A DNA stretch of 5,130 nucleotides from an uncultured Eubacteriales bacterium (GTDB taxonomy: Bacteria; Bacillota_A; Clostridia; Christensenellales; Aristaeellaceae): the NCBI GenBank assembly GCA_900313545.1, contig OMRS01000204.1, positions 1-5,130 on the forward strand. The letters are read 5' to 3'. Within the stretch, counting starts at the first letter, position 1, and every line of letters starts with the position of its first letter. This document shows positions 1 to 4,798 of the stretch, in pieces. The position numbers and the translations under genes were made by a program. Under the pieces are notes generated by a model that was not told the origin of the DNA, made no database searches, and saw only the letters and a program-made list of their open reading frames with translations.

Positions 1-464
1 CCATGGACCTGGCGGCGAAGGGGCTTGCCCCGGAGGACATCGTCAGGGAGCTGGAAGAAAGGCGGAGGAGGGTGGATGCCGCCTTCCTGACCACCGATAT
101 ATCCTATCTGCAGCGGGGCGGCAGGTGCTCAAGCGCCGCGGCCTTCGGCGCGAAGCTGCTGAGCATCCGGCCCTCGGTGGACCTGGTGGACGGGGAAATG
201 CGCATGGGCAAAAAATACCGGGGATCCCTGGAGCGGTGCCTGCGCCAGCATGTGCAGGACAGGCTCGCGGAGCCGGAGAGGATCGATCCCCGCAGGGGAT
301 TCGTGTGCCGTTCCCCCGGGGACGAGGAGATGTATCGGATCTTCCTGGAGGAGATCGAGAAGGCGGGCGTCTTTGAGGAGCTGATTGAAACCCATGCGGG
401 GTGCAGCATCTGTACCCACTGCGGCCCCAACACCTATGCCCTCATGTATGAAAGAAAGGCATAA
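1..464 (+). CDS. DegV family protein (fatty-acid-binding, FakB-like), 3' part only
   Basis: This is the C-terminal part of a DegV-family protein. These proteins bind a fatty acid in a cleft between two domains, and in several Bacillota act as the FakB subunit that presents the fatty acid to the kinase FakA. About 153 residues are visible against a usual family length near 280, and the frame is open through the left edge. The Met codon at position 3 is therefore internal, not a start. The segment YLQRGGRCSSAAAFGAKLL, followed by a SIRPSV strand, is the characteristic second-domain signature (typically YLxxGGRISS..A.LGxLLxIKP). The C-terminal AGCSICTHCGPNTYAL matches the family's terminal HxGPG-type motif that lines the ligand site. 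The typical second Gly of that motif is replaced here (HCGPNT). The gene ends at TAA 462-464 and is followed at once by a hairpin terminator. Family assignment is firm; the lipid ligand and any partnership with FakA are inferred. Confidence 0.9.
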   Translation, partial: MDLAAKGLAPEDIVRELEERRRRVDAAFLTTDISYLQRGGRCSSAAAFGAKLLSIRPSVDLVDGEMRMGKKYRGSLERCLRQHVQDRLAEPERIDPRRGFVCRSPGDEEMYRIFLEEIEKAGVFEELIETHAGCSICTHCGPNTYALMYERKA

Positions 465-475
465 CCATTTGCCAT

Positions 476-498
476 GGCGGCGCGGGGCGCCGCCTTTT
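476..498 (+). terminator. Rho-independent terminator of the degV-like gene
   Basis: A perfect 8-bp GC-only stem pairs GGCGGCGC (476-483) with GCGCCGCC (487-494) across a GGG loop, followed by TTTT (495-498). It starts 12 nt after the TAA of the DegV gene. The U-tract is short (four T, then CC), so termination may be incomplete. The position between two separately promoted genes supports the call. Confidence 0.75.
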
Positions 499-544
499 CC
501 ATGTTCCGGGAAGTTGACGCAAAGAAACGAAAACGGAAAAAGGC

Positions 545-573
545 TTGCAACAAACCGGAAAATCAGGTAGGAT
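545..573 (+). promoter_or_regulatory. Candidate sigma-A promoter for the SH3b-domain gene
   Basis: TTGCAA (545-550) and TAGGAT (568-573) are separated by exactly 17 bp, each matching 4 of 6 consensus bases. This puts the start site near 580, about 45 nt upstream of the ATG at 625. The surrounding sequence is A-rich compared with the flanking genes, as expected for a promoter. A TATATAAA stretch at 579-586 is an alternative -10 but lacks a -35 at the right distance. The upstream terminator makes a separate promoter necessary here. Confidence 0.5.
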
Positions 574-586
574 ACAACTATATAAA

Positions 587-604
587 CACCGGGAAGTCCC
601 GGTG
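587..604. repeat. Perfect inverted repeat (leader hairpin or operator) before the SH3b gene
   Basis: CACCGGGA (587-594) and TCCCGGTG (597-604) are perfect reverse complements separated by AG. As RNA this would be a 7-bp stem with an AAGU tetraloop. It lies just downstream of the predicted start site and 5 nt before the purine-rich Shine-Dalgarno region at 610-617. It could stabilise the 5' end of the mRNA, affect ribosome access, or be a dyad operator for a repressor. The sequence alone does not decide between these. There is no U-tract, so it is unlikely to be a terminator. Confidence 0.5.
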
Positions 605-624
605 AAACGGGAGAGGGCGGGAAG

Positions 625-2211
625 ATGAAAAAGATACTGTGGGCGGTGCTTGCGTGCATGCTGCTTTCATGCGGCGCCCTGGCGGACGTGGTTCGGGAAA
701 TGGACCCCGGTGAGATGGAAAAGAGCCTTGAGGGCAAAACGGTGTCCATTGTCTCCCCGGGGGTGGGCGCGGTTCTGGCGGGCAATGCCTCCGACTGGAT
801 CAAGGTGCGCCTGGGATTTGCCGGGGAGGAAGCGGCCCCGGCGAAACGGGTGAACTGGCAGCTGCTTGAAGAGGACGGGGGAGACCCGGTCCGGGAAGGC
901 AGCCTTGAGGAAGTGAAGGGCGGCGTGACGGAGATCATCGTCCCCCTGTCGGCATTCCCCGGCCCCGGGGATTACTGGTTCACCGTGTCCGCGGAGGAGG
1001 ACCGGCTGTTCCTCCCCTTCACGCTGATCATGCTGGAGGACCTGGCAGAAAGCAGGGCCGCCACGTCTGATGAGGCGCAGCGCTCCGACCCGGGCGCGGA
1101 GGAAGAGGATGACGTGGAGTCCCTGATTGTCGAATGGGAGTATGAACCCGTCGAGTCCAACGCGAAGCTGGATTCGGTGGACGCCATGATCATGCAGATC
1201 GCGGTCCCCATGATGAATGTGTTTGTGGAAAAGCACATGGATGAGGTCGTGGAGGTCCTGAGGTCCAAGGAGCTGGTCCGCTATCCGGACAAGAAGTCCG
1301 ACACCCTGTATTCCGGCTACCTGTGGATCAAGGGGACCGACAGCGAGGACACCTCCCCCAGTGCGGCGGTCAAGGGGATGATCCACGCGGCCGCCCTGGC
1401 CACCAAGGAAGGGGAGAATGCGCAGATCCTCAGCCCCGAACTGCTGGAGGAATACACAAAGGCCAACGGGGAAAAGCAGCTGGCCAGAAGGCTCCTGAGC
1501 TTCTCGGAGGTCCAGGATACGGGCAAGGCCGATTTCTGGTGGCACATCGTCACGGTGGCCAACACGGACGGGACGCCCTTCCAGAACACGCTGTACCTGC
1601 TGTGCCACTTCCAGGACAGGGAGAGCGGACTGCTCACCCAGTGGAACTGCACCGACCAGGATGTGGTGGACGCGGTGCTGTCGGTCATCAGCAGCCAGGC
1701 GGACCTGAAGGAAATCAATGAGCAGGCCTATCTGTGGCTGTCCGGCCGGCACGGCATCCCGAATGGCGGCGAGGTGACCGAAATCCGGAGGGCGGAAGCC
1801 ACCGAGGCCCCCGCGGCGCCGGAAACGCCCGCCGGGCCCGCGCAGGTTCCGGAGAGCGTCACCGCGTCCGGGCAGGAGGAGACGGCGGACACCCCCCCGG
1901 AGGAGGTCATGGAGGAGGGCACCGTTCCCCGCACGCCCCTGAGCCGGGAGGAGATTGAAAAACGCTATTCGGTCCGTCCCGTGGAGGAAGGCTCCTATTT
2001 CTATGTGCGCATCAACCGTGACAGGGGATGCAATGTGCGCAGCGGGCCCAGCCAGGACTCCCTGAAGGTGGGCACCACGCTTTCCGACCGGCGCTATCCG
2101 GTGCTGGGCTTTGCGGACAACGGCTGGTACCTGATCGAGCTGCCGGACGGCACCATCGGCTTTGTGGCGCCCAACCTGGCCCGCCTCTTTGTGGGAAGCA
2201 GGAAATACTGA
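625..2211 (+). CDS. Exported or lipid-anchored protein of unknown function with C-terminal SH3b domain
   Basis: This 528-residue protein is predicted to act outside the cytoplasmic membrane. Residues 1-20 form a signal peptide: MKK, then a hydrophobic core, then LLSCGALA. It could be cut after ALA (20/21) by signal peptidase I, or at Cys16 as a lipoprotein, since L13-L14-S15-C16 is a near-lipobox with an atypical Leu at -2. Residues about 38-138 alternate strands and turns (SIVSP, WIKVRLGF, EIIVPLSAF, DYWFTV, PFTLIML) and look like an Ig-like beta-sandwich. An acidic linker follows (about 144-166). Residues about 180-375 form a mixed alpha/beta segment I do not recognise. Residues 382-435 are a Pro/Ala/Glu/Thr-rich linker, and 457-522 an SH3b domain (CNVRSGPS, YPVLG, GWYLI, GFVAP). 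Bacterial SH3b domains commonly bind peptidoglycan or other wall ligands. No catalytic domain is recognisable. The ATG at 625 has a GAGAGGG-type Shine-Dalgarno at 611-617. The gene is monocistronic, with its own promoter and terminator. The SH3b call is firm; the overall role is unknown. Confidence 0.8.
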   Translation: MKKILWAVLACMLLSCGALADVVREMDPGEMEKSLEGKTVSIVSPGVGAVLAGNASDWIKVRLGFAGEEAAPAKRVNWQLLEEDGGDPVREGSLEEVKGGVTEIIVPLSAFPGPGDYWFTVSAEEDRLFLPFTLIMLEDLAESRAATSDEAQRSDPGAEEEDDVESLIVEWEYEPVESNAKLDSVDAMIMQIAVPMMNVFVEKHMDEVVEVLRSKELVRYPDKKSDTLYSGYLWIKGTDSEDTSPSAAVKGMIHAAALATKEGENAQILSPELLEEYTKANGEKQLARRLLSFSEVQDTGKADFWWHIVTVANTDGTPFQNTLYLLCHFQDRESGLLTQWNCTDQDVVDAVLSVISSQADLKEINEQAYLWLSGRHGIPNGGEVTEIRRAEATEAPAAPETPAGPAQVPESVTASGQEETADTPPEEVMEEGTVPRTPLSREEIEKRYSVRPVEEGSYFYVRINRDRGCNVRSGPSQDSLKVGTTLSDRRYPVLGFADNGWYLIELPDGTIGFVAPNLARLFVGSRKY

Positions 2212-2229
2212 AAGCGGCATGCGGTTTGC

Positions 2230-2260
2230 GTCCGGGAAGCCCTCTGGCTTCCCGGACTTT
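2230..2260 (+). terminator. Strong Rho-independent terminator after the SH3b gene
   Basis: A perfect 12-bp stem pairs GTCCGGGAAGCC (2230-2241) with GGCTTCCCGGAC (2246-2257) across a CTCT tetraloop, followed by TTTAT. It begins 18 nt after the TGA of the SH3b gene and separates it from the rimP operon promoter. The U-tract is short, but the stem is long and GC-rich. Confidence 0.85.
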
Positions 2261-2313
2261 ATCAATATGTGCATATAATTATGAAAAAGCTGCGCAAAAT
2301 GTTGAAATAGGGC

Positions 2314-2342
2314 TTGTCATCAGAAACAGTCAATGTTATAAT
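2314..2342 (+). promoter_or_regulatory. Sigma-A promoter of the rimP-nusA-ylxR-ylxQ-infB operon
   Basis: TTGTCA (2314-2319, 5 of 6 consensus bases) and a perfect TATAAT (2337-2342) are spaced by 17 bp, the best promoter in the window. The start site should fall near 2349, giving a leader of about 127 nt before the rimP ATG. The sequence between the preceding terminator and this promoter (2261-2313) is AT-rich and holds no credible gene. In many Bacillota this operon is read from further upstream; here a strong terminator and a dedicated promoter imply independent control. Confidence 0.85.
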
Positions 2343-2373
2343 CCCGCTGTTGCAGTTGAAGGATGATGCAGTG

Positions 2374-2400
2374 GAAAGAGTGGGTGTTCCCCACTCTTTC
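2374..2400 (+). promoter_or_regulatory. rimP leader hairpin (candidate attenuator or mRNA-stabilising element)
   Basis: GAAAGAGTGGG (2374-2384) and CCCACTCTTTC (2390-2400) form a perfect 11-bp stem with a TGTTC loop, about 25 nt downstream of the predicted start site. The following bases TGTTTGACAT are only partly T-rich, so this would be a weak intrinsic terminator at best. A partial attenuator is attractive because NusA, encoded in this operon, acts on hairpin-dependent pausing and termination, and nusA operons are autoregulated in Escherichia coli. Whether that applies here is inference. The stem could alternatively protect the mRNA 5' end or take part in RNA switching: its 3' arm can also pair with the rimP Shine-Dalgarno. 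Confidence 0.6.
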
Positions 2401-2475
2401 TGTTTGACATACCCCCGCTTTTCCGCACAGGCGCCAGCCTTTGGAGGCGGGAACATCAGAATCAGGAGTGTGTGA

Positions 2476-2976
2476 ATGGCACAGAATGCGCAGGCCAGGG
2501 AACTGGAAGGAAAACTGGAAGCCCTCGCGGGGCAGTTTGGCTTTGAGCTGGTGGATGCAGGGATCGAAAAGGAAGGTCCCAGCCGCTATTACCGCATTTA
2601 TATCGACAAACCCGGCGGAATCACCCTGAAGGATTGTGAAGCCTATCACCGTGCCTGCATCCCGTTGGTGGAGCACGTGGACTATGACTTCCTCGAGGTG
2701 TGTTCGCCGGGTCTTGATCGTCCGCTCAAAAAACAGAAGGATTTTGCCCGCGCGCTGGGAAGGCGCATCGAGCTGAATCTCTTCCGCCCGAGAAACGGGA
2801 GCCGGCACTTTGAGGGGACCCTCGCATCCTGCGACGGGGAAACCCTGTGCGTGGAGTGCGACGGGGAGACCCTGAGCCTTGAAATGAAGGAACTGGCCAT
2901 GTGCAGGCTGCTGGCGGAGATTTCGGAAGAGGAGATAGAAAATTCACAGCTGGCGCAGCCAAACTCCGGGGAGTAG
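2476..2976 (+). CDS. rimP: Ribosome maturation factor RimP
   Basis: RimP binds the 30S subunit during assembly and helps late maturation around the S12 region and the 16S pseudoknot. It acts in the cytoplasm. The 166-residue product is slightly longer than the typical 150. Residues 1-84 form the N-terminal alpha/beta domain: GFELVDAGI, then YRIYIDKPGGITLKDCE, ending in the family signature LEVCSPGLDRPL (73-84). Residues about 85-147 are the C-terminal Sm-like beta-barrel (GRRIELNLF, FEGTLASCDG, LSLEMKEL), followed by an acidic polar tail. In the signature, Cys replaces the usual Ser before SPGLDRPL. The ATG at 2476 is preceded by AGGAG at 2464-2468 with 7-nt spacing. It is the first gene of the operon, with nusA starting 14 nt after its TAG, the conserved bacterial order. 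A 9-residue tandem near-repeat lies in the C-terminal domain at 119-136. Confidence 0.96.
   Translation: MAQNAQARELEGKLEALAGQFGFELVDAGIEKEGPSRYYRIYIDKPGGITLKDCEAYHRACIPLVEHVDYDFLEVCSPGLDRPLKKQKDFARALGRRIELNLFRPRNGSRHFEGTLASCDGETLCVECDGETLSLEMKELAMCRLLAEISEEEIENSQLAQPNSGE
2830..2883 (+). repeat. 27-nt tandem near-repeat inside rimP
   Basis: Two adjacent 27-nt units (2830-2856 and 2857-2883) begin with TGCGACGGGGAAACCCTG and TGCGACGGGGAGACCCTG, which differ at one base, and then diverge over the last 9 nt. In frame they encode CDGETLCVE and CDGETLSLE (RimP residues 119-136), forming neighbouring strands of the Sm-like domain. Confidence 0.85.
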
Positions 2977-2978
2977 GA

Positions 2979-2983
2979 AAGGA
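2979..2983 (+). promoter_or_regulatory. Ribosome binding site fixing the nusA start
   Basis: AAGGA at 2979-2983 lies 7 nt before the ATG at 2991. The frame stays open upstream to an ATG at 2901, but that would add 30 residues inside rimP with no family resemblance. NusA proteins begin close to the sequence encoded from 2991, so this site decides the start. Confidence 0.85.
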
Positions 2984-2990
2984 ACCAAAG

Positions 2991-4142
2991 ATGATCGACA
3001 GAAAAGGCAATGAGGCGCTGGTCCAGGCCATTAATGAGCTGACGGCGGAAAAGGGAATCAACAAGGAAGCCGTCTATACCGGCATCGAGGAAGCGCTTCG
3101 CAACGGATACAAGAACAACTTCAACCGCCAGAGCGGCATGCCCGCCAACACGAATGTGCGGGTGGAGATCGACCGGAAAACCGGAGCCATCCGGCTCTTT
3201 GCCCGCAAGACCGTGGTGGATGAGGTCTATGACAGCGTGACGGAAATCAGCCTGGAGGAGGCCCGCAGGATCCAGCCCAGCTACGAGGTGGATGACATCG
3301 TGGAGGTGGAGATCGAGCCGGGGACCTTCAGACGAATCGCGGCCCAGACGGCCAAGCAGGTGATCCTCCAGAAGATCCGCGAGGCGGAGCGGGGCAAGGT
3401 GTTTGAAAATCTCTCGGAAAAGGAGAATGAAATTCTCACTGCCATCGTATATAATACCGATGCGGAAACCGGCGTGGTCAGCGTGGAGCTGGGCAAGACC
3501 GAGGGCTTCATCGATCCCAGCCAGCAGATGGCCACGGACGTGTATCGTCCGGGGGAGCGCATGAAGGTCTACGTGATTTCCATGATCAGCGGCGGACAGT
3601 ATGTCAGCCAGCAGAACAAGAAGGGCCCGGCCGTCAGCGTGTCGAGGACCCATTCAGGCCTGGTCAAGCGCCTGTTTGAGCTGGAGGTCCCGGAAATCCA
3701 GGAGGGCCTGGTGCAGATCCGCTCCATCGCCCGGGAGGCGGGCTCGAGGACCAAGATCGCCGTCTATTCCACGGATCCCATGGTGGACCCGGTGGGTTCC
3801 TGCGTGGGCCCCAGGGGCCAGCGCGTGGACCGGATCGTCACCGAGCTGCGGGGCGAGAAGATCGACATCATCAAGTGGTCCTCCGACCCGGCCGAATTCG
3901 TGGCCAATTCCCTCAATCCCGCCAATGTCCTCGAGGCGCATGTGGAGGAGCGGGAAAAGCTGTGCAGCGTGGTCGTGCCGGACAACCAGCTTTCCCTGGC
4001 CATCGGCAAGGAGGGACAGAACGCCCGCCTGGCCGCGCGCCTGACGGGATGGAAGATCGATATCAAGAGCCAGACGCAGGCCAATGAGCTGCGTGAGCAG
4101 GAGCGTGCCAGAGAACTCGCCCAGGAGGAGCCCGGGGAGTAG
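2991..4142 (+). CDS. nusA: Transcription termination/antitermination factor NusA
   Basis: NusA binds RNA polymerase near the RNA exit channel and modulates pausing, intrinsic termination and antitermination, including on rRNA operons. The 383-residue product matches the short Bacillota form, without the C-terminal acidic repeats of enterobacteria. Residues 1 to about 132 are the polymerase-binding N-terminal domain (ALVQAINELTAEKGI, EALRNGYKNNF, ARRIQPSYEVDDIVEVE, RRIAAQTAKQVILQKIREAE). Residues about 135-217 are the S1 domain (GVVSVELGKTEGFIDP). KH1 follows, with GPRG (273-276) inside DPVGSCVGPRGQRV, then KH2 with GKEG (339-342) inside LAIGKEGQNARLAARLTGW. The linker VSRTHSGLVKRLFELEVPEI and the segment IAREAGSRTKIAVYS are near-invariant family signatures. 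The loop at about 197-211 appears some eight residues longer than I expect from family members. The last 20 residues are charged and likely disordered. It lies 14 nt after rimP and 43 nt before ylxR. Confidence 0.97.
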   Translation: MIDRKGNEALVQAINELTAEKGINKEAVYTGIEEALRNGYKNNFNRQSGMPANTNVRVEIDRKTGAIRLFARKTVVDEVYDSVTEISLEEARRIQPSYEVDDIVEVEIEPGTFRRIAAQTAKQVILQKIREAERGKVFENLSEKENEILTAIVYNTDAETGVVSVELGKTEGFIDPSQQMATDVYRPGERMKVYVISMISGGQYVSQQNKKGPAVSVSRTHSGLVKRLFELEVPEIQEGLVQIRSIAREAGSRTKIAVYSTDPMVDPVGSCVGPRGQRVDRIVTELRGEKIDIIKWSSDPAEFVANSLNPANVLEAHVEEREKLCSVVVPDNQLSLAIGKEGQNARLAARLTGWKIDIKSQTQANELREQERARELAQEEPGE

Positions 4143-4185
4143 GCCGCTTCCGGTCTGCGGATGCGGAAAGAACCGGTGAGGCTTC

Positions 4186-4455
4186 ATGAAGACAAGGAAG
4201 ATTCCCATGCGGATGTGCGTCGGCTGCCGCGAAATGAAGGAAAAAAAGTCGCTGGTGCGGGTGGTCAGGACCACGGAGGGGGAGATCCGGATGGATCCCA
4301 CCGGAAAGGCCAACGGGCGGGGCGCCTATGTCTGCCCGGATCCCGCGTGCCTGGAGAAGGCCGTCAGGCAGAAGCAGCTGGAGCGGGCCCTGGAGGCCAG
4401 GATCGACGAATCGGTGCTCGCCAGGCTGCAGGAGGCCGTGCGTGATCACCAGTGA
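4186..4455 (+). CDS. ylxR: YlxR family RNA-binding protein (RnpM)
   Basis: YlxR is a small basic protein encoded between nusA and infB in Bacillota. It has been renamed RnpM in Bacillus subtilis after reports that it binds RNase P RNA and modulates its activity. The 89-residue product has the expected size. Family hallmarks are RKIPMRMCVGCREMKEKKSL near the start, then VRVVR, DPTGKANGRGAYVC (residues 37-50), CLEKAVRQKQLERAL (55-69) and a helical tail. Four cysteines (11, 14, 50, 55) form a CxxC plus CxxxxC pattern that could hold a metal; Bacillus YlxR lacks some of these, so the site is not universal. The start at 4186 is kept because the N-terminal KTRKIP is conserved in relatives. A downstream ATG at 4207 has a better Shine-Dalgarno (AAGGAAG) but would remove it. 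The 3' end overlaps ylxQ by 14 nt. Confidence 0.93.
   Translation: MKTRKIPMRMCVGCREMKEKKSLVRVVRTTEGEIRMDPTGKANGRGAYVCPDPACLEKAVRQKQLERALEARIDESVLARLQEAVRDHQ
4430..4435 (+). promoter_or_regulatory. Ribosome binding site fixing the GTG start of ylxQ
   Basis: A perfect AGGAGG at 4430-4435, inside the end of ylxR, lies 6 nt before GTG 4442-4444. It selects that GTG over the earlier in-frame ATG at 4328 and the later ATG at 4469. The resulting N-terminus, ITSERFFGMLGLCMRAG, aligns with the usual start of YlxQ proteins. Confidence 0.85.
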
Positions 4456-4768
4456 GCGTTTTTTCGGCATGCTGGGCCTGTGCATGCGCGCGGGCCAGCT
4501 GGTCACCGGCGAGGATGCCTGCAGAAAGCTGATCCGGGACGGAGAGTGCGCCCTGATGCTGCTGGACGGCGGGACCTCCATGAATACCCGCAGGCGGTTC
4601 GAGGCGGTCTGCGGCATGACCGGCGTCCCCCTGCACCTGTGCAGGCCGGGAGCCTGCGGGACGGCCATCGGCCGGGGGAACCGGATGTGCGTGGCGGTCC
4701 GCAGGGGCGCGCTGGGGTCAAGGCTGCTCGAGCAGCTGCAGACGGAATCATCACACAATATAGAGTAA
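4442..4768 (+). CDS. ylxQ: YlxQ, L7Ae/L30e-family RNA-binding protein
   Basis: This 108-residue protein belongs to the L7Ae/L30e/S12e/Gadd45 fold, whose bacterial members YbxF and YlxQ bind kink-turn RNA. The match to YlxQ of Bacillus is clear in order: FFGMLGLCMRAGQLVTGEDACRKLI (residues 7-31), ALMLLDGGTSMNTRRRF (37-53), a VP segment (62-63), then GTAIGRGNRMCVAV (73-86). The GE-D-x-I-x-x-G and D-x-S-x-NT pattern is the RNA-contacting surface of the fold. Translation starts at GTG 4442, after AGGAGG, and overlaps ylxR by 14 nt, so the two are probably translationally coupled. Seven cysteines (14, 27, 36, 57, 67, 72, 83) make it unusually Cys-rich for such a protein. Its exact RNA target in the cell is not established. 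Confidence 0.92.
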   Translation: MITSERFFGMLGLCMRAGQLVTGEDACRKLIRDGECALMLLDGGTSMNTRRRFEAVCGMTGVPLHLCRPGACGTAIGRGNRMCVAVRRGALGSRLLEQLQTESSHNIE

Positions 4769-4798
4769 AATAATCCATCTCGGGGGTGCGAGGCAAGA

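Noticed and set aside
3..5. ATG at position 3 as the start of the DegV gene
   Set aside because: The protein would lack the whole N-terminal domain. The residues after this Met match the middle of family members and the frame is open to the window edge.
667..2274. Minus-strand open frame of 535 codons covering the whole SH3b gene
   Set aside because: It is a shadow of GC-rich codon structure on the opposite strand. The translation is low-complexity, rich in Gly, Arg, Leu and His, with no recognisable domain, and it runs through the strong terminator, while the + strand protein has a clear signal peptide and SH3b domain.
2274..2279. TATAAT as an additional promoter after the SH3b terminator
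   Set aside because: The -35 position falls in the terminator stem with no consensus, and the extended -10 TG is one base out of register.
2281..2310. Short frame ATG to TAG encoding a 9-residue lysine-rich peptide
   Set aside because: It lies upstream of the predicted start site, has no ribosome binding site and is too short to judge.
2361..2370. Box C-like GATGATG in the rimP leader as a kink-turn for YlxQ
   Set aside because: I could not find a matching GA/CUGA strand opposite it with flanking stems, so no kink-turn can be drawn.
2404..2432. Perfect TTGACA at 2404-2409 as a second rimP promoter
   Set aside because: At 16-18 bp spacing the downstream sequence is GC-rich (around ACAGGC) with no -10 resemblance.
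2901..2990. Longer nusA reading frame starting at ATG 2901
   Set aside because: The extra 30 residues overlap rimP, lack a ribosome binding site and do not resemble any NusA N-terminus; ATG 2991 has a good site and the conserved start.
2682..3653. Minus-strand open frame of 323 codons across rimP and nusA
   Set aside because: It lies antisense to two unmistakable conserved genes, and its translation shows no family resemblance.
4161..4445. Open frame from ATG 4161 overlapping ylxR
   Set aside because: It is out of frame with YlxR, lacks family similarity and is rich in Gly and Arg, typical of a shadow frame.
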